Assembly (NCBI RefSeq): GCF_001042475.2
Contig: NZ_LECW02000001.1
Coordinates: forward strand, 124,001-188,000
Direction: 5' to 3'
Source: Bacillus glycinifermentans
GTDB taxonomy: Bacteria > Bacillota > Bacilli > Bacillales > Bacillaceae
Length of the DNA: 64,000 bases
Positions 62,479 through 64,000 of this stretch are shown here, piece by piece. The position numbers were made by a program, and so were the translations under genes. The notes under the pieces are model-generated. The model saw only the letters and a program-made list of their open reading frames with translations. It did not search any database and was not told the origin of the DNA. Positions within the stretch are counted from its first letter, which is position 1; each line of letters starts with the position of its first letter.

Positions 62479-62791
62479 ATGCAACACTCCCCATCGATAA
62501 ATTCTTAAAATTTATGATGACAAAATGAACTCGGGTTGGCAGTATTTTTGTCAGCTTTACTCACAGATAAAAGTTCGAATTTTTTTAAAATTATCATGGT
62601 GGATGGGGGCAAGATCGCTCCCGTCATTTTCTTAGTCATAAATCGTGGTATTCCGCTTGTCACGGAATTACTACAGTCATCAGTGTGCATATTTCGGCCT
62701 GGGCGGCTGGAGCCCATCGGCCGATGATGCCCCATGATGGATAGGAAATTGCCCTGATCCTTATTGACAGCCCGGACTAAAAGGTTGATCA
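62479..62791. other. Gene-free stretch before the NNP-family gene
   Basis: About 310 bases. It contains a perfect palindrome CATCGG-CCGATG (62715-62726) and AT-rich tracts but no credible gene. I see no clear TGTGA-N6-TCACA Fnr site for a nitrate-regulated promoter. Confidence 0.4.
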
Positions 62792-64000
62792 CTAACTCGC
62801 TTTCTTCTGTATTTGCTGCTGCTGCTTCTTTGGCAAGAAGAATACGACGATCAGTCCGGCTGCTGCGACGAATAGCAGGACGAGGTAAATGCTGTGCAAG
62901 CCGGATATCAGACCCTTCCGCATCATTAACAGCATGGATTCGGGAATGTGCCGGGCCGTCTCGGGATTCAGCAGTTTGTTCATGTCGATGTTGTTTGCTC
63001 CTGACGCGTGCGAGGTCATGTAGCTCGCAATGGAGTTATTGAATAGCGTTCCCAGAATCGCGACACCGACCGTTTGGCCGAGCGTCCGCACAAACGTGTT
63101 CGAAGCGGTGGCAGCTCCGCGCATGTTCCAGCCGACAGCCGACTGTACGGATACCGTAAAGGAGGTCATCGAGAAGCCAAAGCCAAATCCAACCGCCAGC
63201 ATCGCCGCGACAAAGAACCAATGCGGTGTGTGAATCGTTGCCATCGCCAGACCGGTGGAACCGATGATCAGAAATACCAAGCCCATCGTAGAAGTATTAC
63301 GCGAACCGAGCTTCAGCATCAGCCGTCCGGCAATGGTCGCCCCGATCGGCCAGCCGATCGACATCGGCGTCAGCGTCAACCCGGAGTTTGTCGCGCCGAT
63401 TCCGAAAATTCCCTGCATCCACATCGGCAAATAAGTCGTGATGCCGATCAAAATCACAGAGATTAAAAAGCTCGCCAGGTTGGAAACGGAAATCTCGCGG
63501 ATGCGAAACAGCTTCAGTGGCAGCATCGGTTCCGGAGACTTTGCTTCGATCCAAATAAAGGCGATGAGCGCGATCGCCGCGATGACCAGCAGGCCGATGA
63601 TCTTCCACGAATTCCACGGATATATTGATCCGGCGCTGATGAAAGCGTATAGAAGGGAAGCCATGCCGATCGTAAACGTAATAGCCCCTAAGTAATCGAT
63701 GTGTTTATTTTTCTTTTCAAAATTCTCTTGTAAGAAGATCCAGATCATAATAATTGAAGCGATGCCAAACGGCAGGTTAAAGTAAAAAATCCAGCGCCAG
63801 GAAATGTTGTCGACCAGCGAGCCGCCCGCCAGCGGTCCAAGAATGCCGGATATGCCCCAGATGGCGCTGAACAACCCTTGAATTTTGGCGCGTTCTTCAA
63901 ACGAATAAATGTCGCCGATAATGGTAAAGGTCGTCGGCAAAACCGCTCCTGCCCCGATGCCCTGCAAAGCACGGAAACAAATCAATTCGGTCATCGTATG
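62792..64000 (-). CDS. DHA2-family MFS multidrug exporter (5' end beyond the window)
   Basis: 402 residues are inside the window; the frame is open to the right edge. It begins mid-protein at ELICFRALQGIGAGAVLPTT, then the drug-exporter motif C GISGILGPLAGGSLVD and WRWIFYFNLPFG. Remaining helices include MSIGWPIGATIAGRL. The family (14 helices, about 480-520 residues) uses proton antiport to expel drugs, so about 80-100 N-terminal residues are missing. It is related to Bmr3/EmrB. No regulator gene is visible in the window. Confidence 0.85.
   Translation of the reverse strand, partial: HTMTELICFRALQGIGAGAVLPTTFTIIGDIYSFEERAKIQGLFSAIWGISGILGPLAGGSLVDNISWRWIFYFNLPFGIASIIMIWIFLQENFEKKNKHIDYLGAITFTIGMASLLYAFISAGSIYPWNSWKIIGLLVIAAIALIAFIWIEAKSPEPMLPLKLFRIREISVSNLASFLISVILIGITTYLPMWMQGIFGIGATNSGLTLTPMSIGWPIGATIAGRLMLKLGSRNTSTMGLVFLIIGSTGLAMATIHTPHWFFVAAMLAVGFGFGFSMTSFTVSVQSAVGWNMRGAATASNTFVRTLGQTVGVAILGTLFNNSIASYMTSHASGANNIDMNKLLNPETARHIPESMLLMMRKGLISGLHSIYLVLLFVAAAGLIVVFFLPKKQQQQIQKKAS

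Overview
The window is chromosomal DNA from a member of the Bacillus licheniformis group. The evidence is a glutamyl endopeptidase very close to the B. licheniformis enzyme, a B. subtilis-like anti-TRAP locus (rtpA-ycbK), ansZ, cwlJ, ycdF, yceB, the yceCDEF tellurium-type stress genes, and opuAA-AB-AC followed by amhX and ycgA. The endopeptidase differs from the well-known B. licheniformis sequence at many positions as I remember it, so a sister species (for example B. paralicheniformis or B. haynesii) is as likely as B. licheniformis itself. No rRNA, tRNA, CRISPR array, prophage or insertion sequence was seen.

Layout. 1-1.9 kb: the end of an acyl-CoA synthetase gene, a remnant of an MFS transporter, and two overlapping genes of unknown function. 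1.9-2.8 kb: a Mta-type MerR regulator behind its own 19-bp-spacer promoter. 2.8-3.2 kb: a tiny TxpA/BsrG-like type I toxin with the marks of an antisense RNA. 3.4-5 kb: a tryptophan T-box leader, rtpA (anti-TRAP) and ycbK. 5.5-11 kb: a SEC-C protein, then an operon for a LanFEG-type lantibiotic-immunity transporter with its own response regulator and kinase, preceded by a SpaR-like box. 11-13.3 kb: the yusT regulator divergent from yusQ and a dehydrogenase. 13.3-26.4 kb: a large methyltransferase, a lipoprotein, a decayed permease beside an M20 peptidase, asparaginase, an acetyltransferase, an amidase, oligoendopeptidase F and a beta-lactamase-family hydrolase.

26.4-37 kb: glcDF (glycolate oxidation), the secreted glutamyl endopeptidase, the SigB-type gene ycdF, two DUF genes, a rhodanese, cwlJ and yceB. 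37-45 kb: a CwlO-type cell-wall hydrolase, an ABC exporter with a divergent TetR regulator, a DUF2207 membrane protein and a PadR regulator pair.

45-55 kb holds the most interesting block. Three TerD paralogues and a TerC protein (yceCDEF), behind an ECF-sigma-type promoter, are followed by a compact overlapping set: a CitE-like lyase, a PRTase-TRSP protein, a StiP/PELOTA protein, a HAD phosphatase, a small HTH-like protein, yceG and yceH/TelA. From my knowledge of B. subtilis, yceF is directly followed by yceG there, so the middle genes are an extra module. Such Ter-linked genes have been predicted from comparative genomics to make a nucleoside-like metabolite.

55-64 kb: the glycine-betaine importer opuA, then amhX, ycgA, a nitrate/nitrite-family MFS protein, and the 3' part of a multidrug MFS exporter cut by the right edge. 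The amhX/ycgA pair mirrors the M20 peptidase and decayed YcgA-like permease at 17-19 kb, which suggests two paralogous peptide or acyl-amino-acid utilisation units, one of them losing its transporter.
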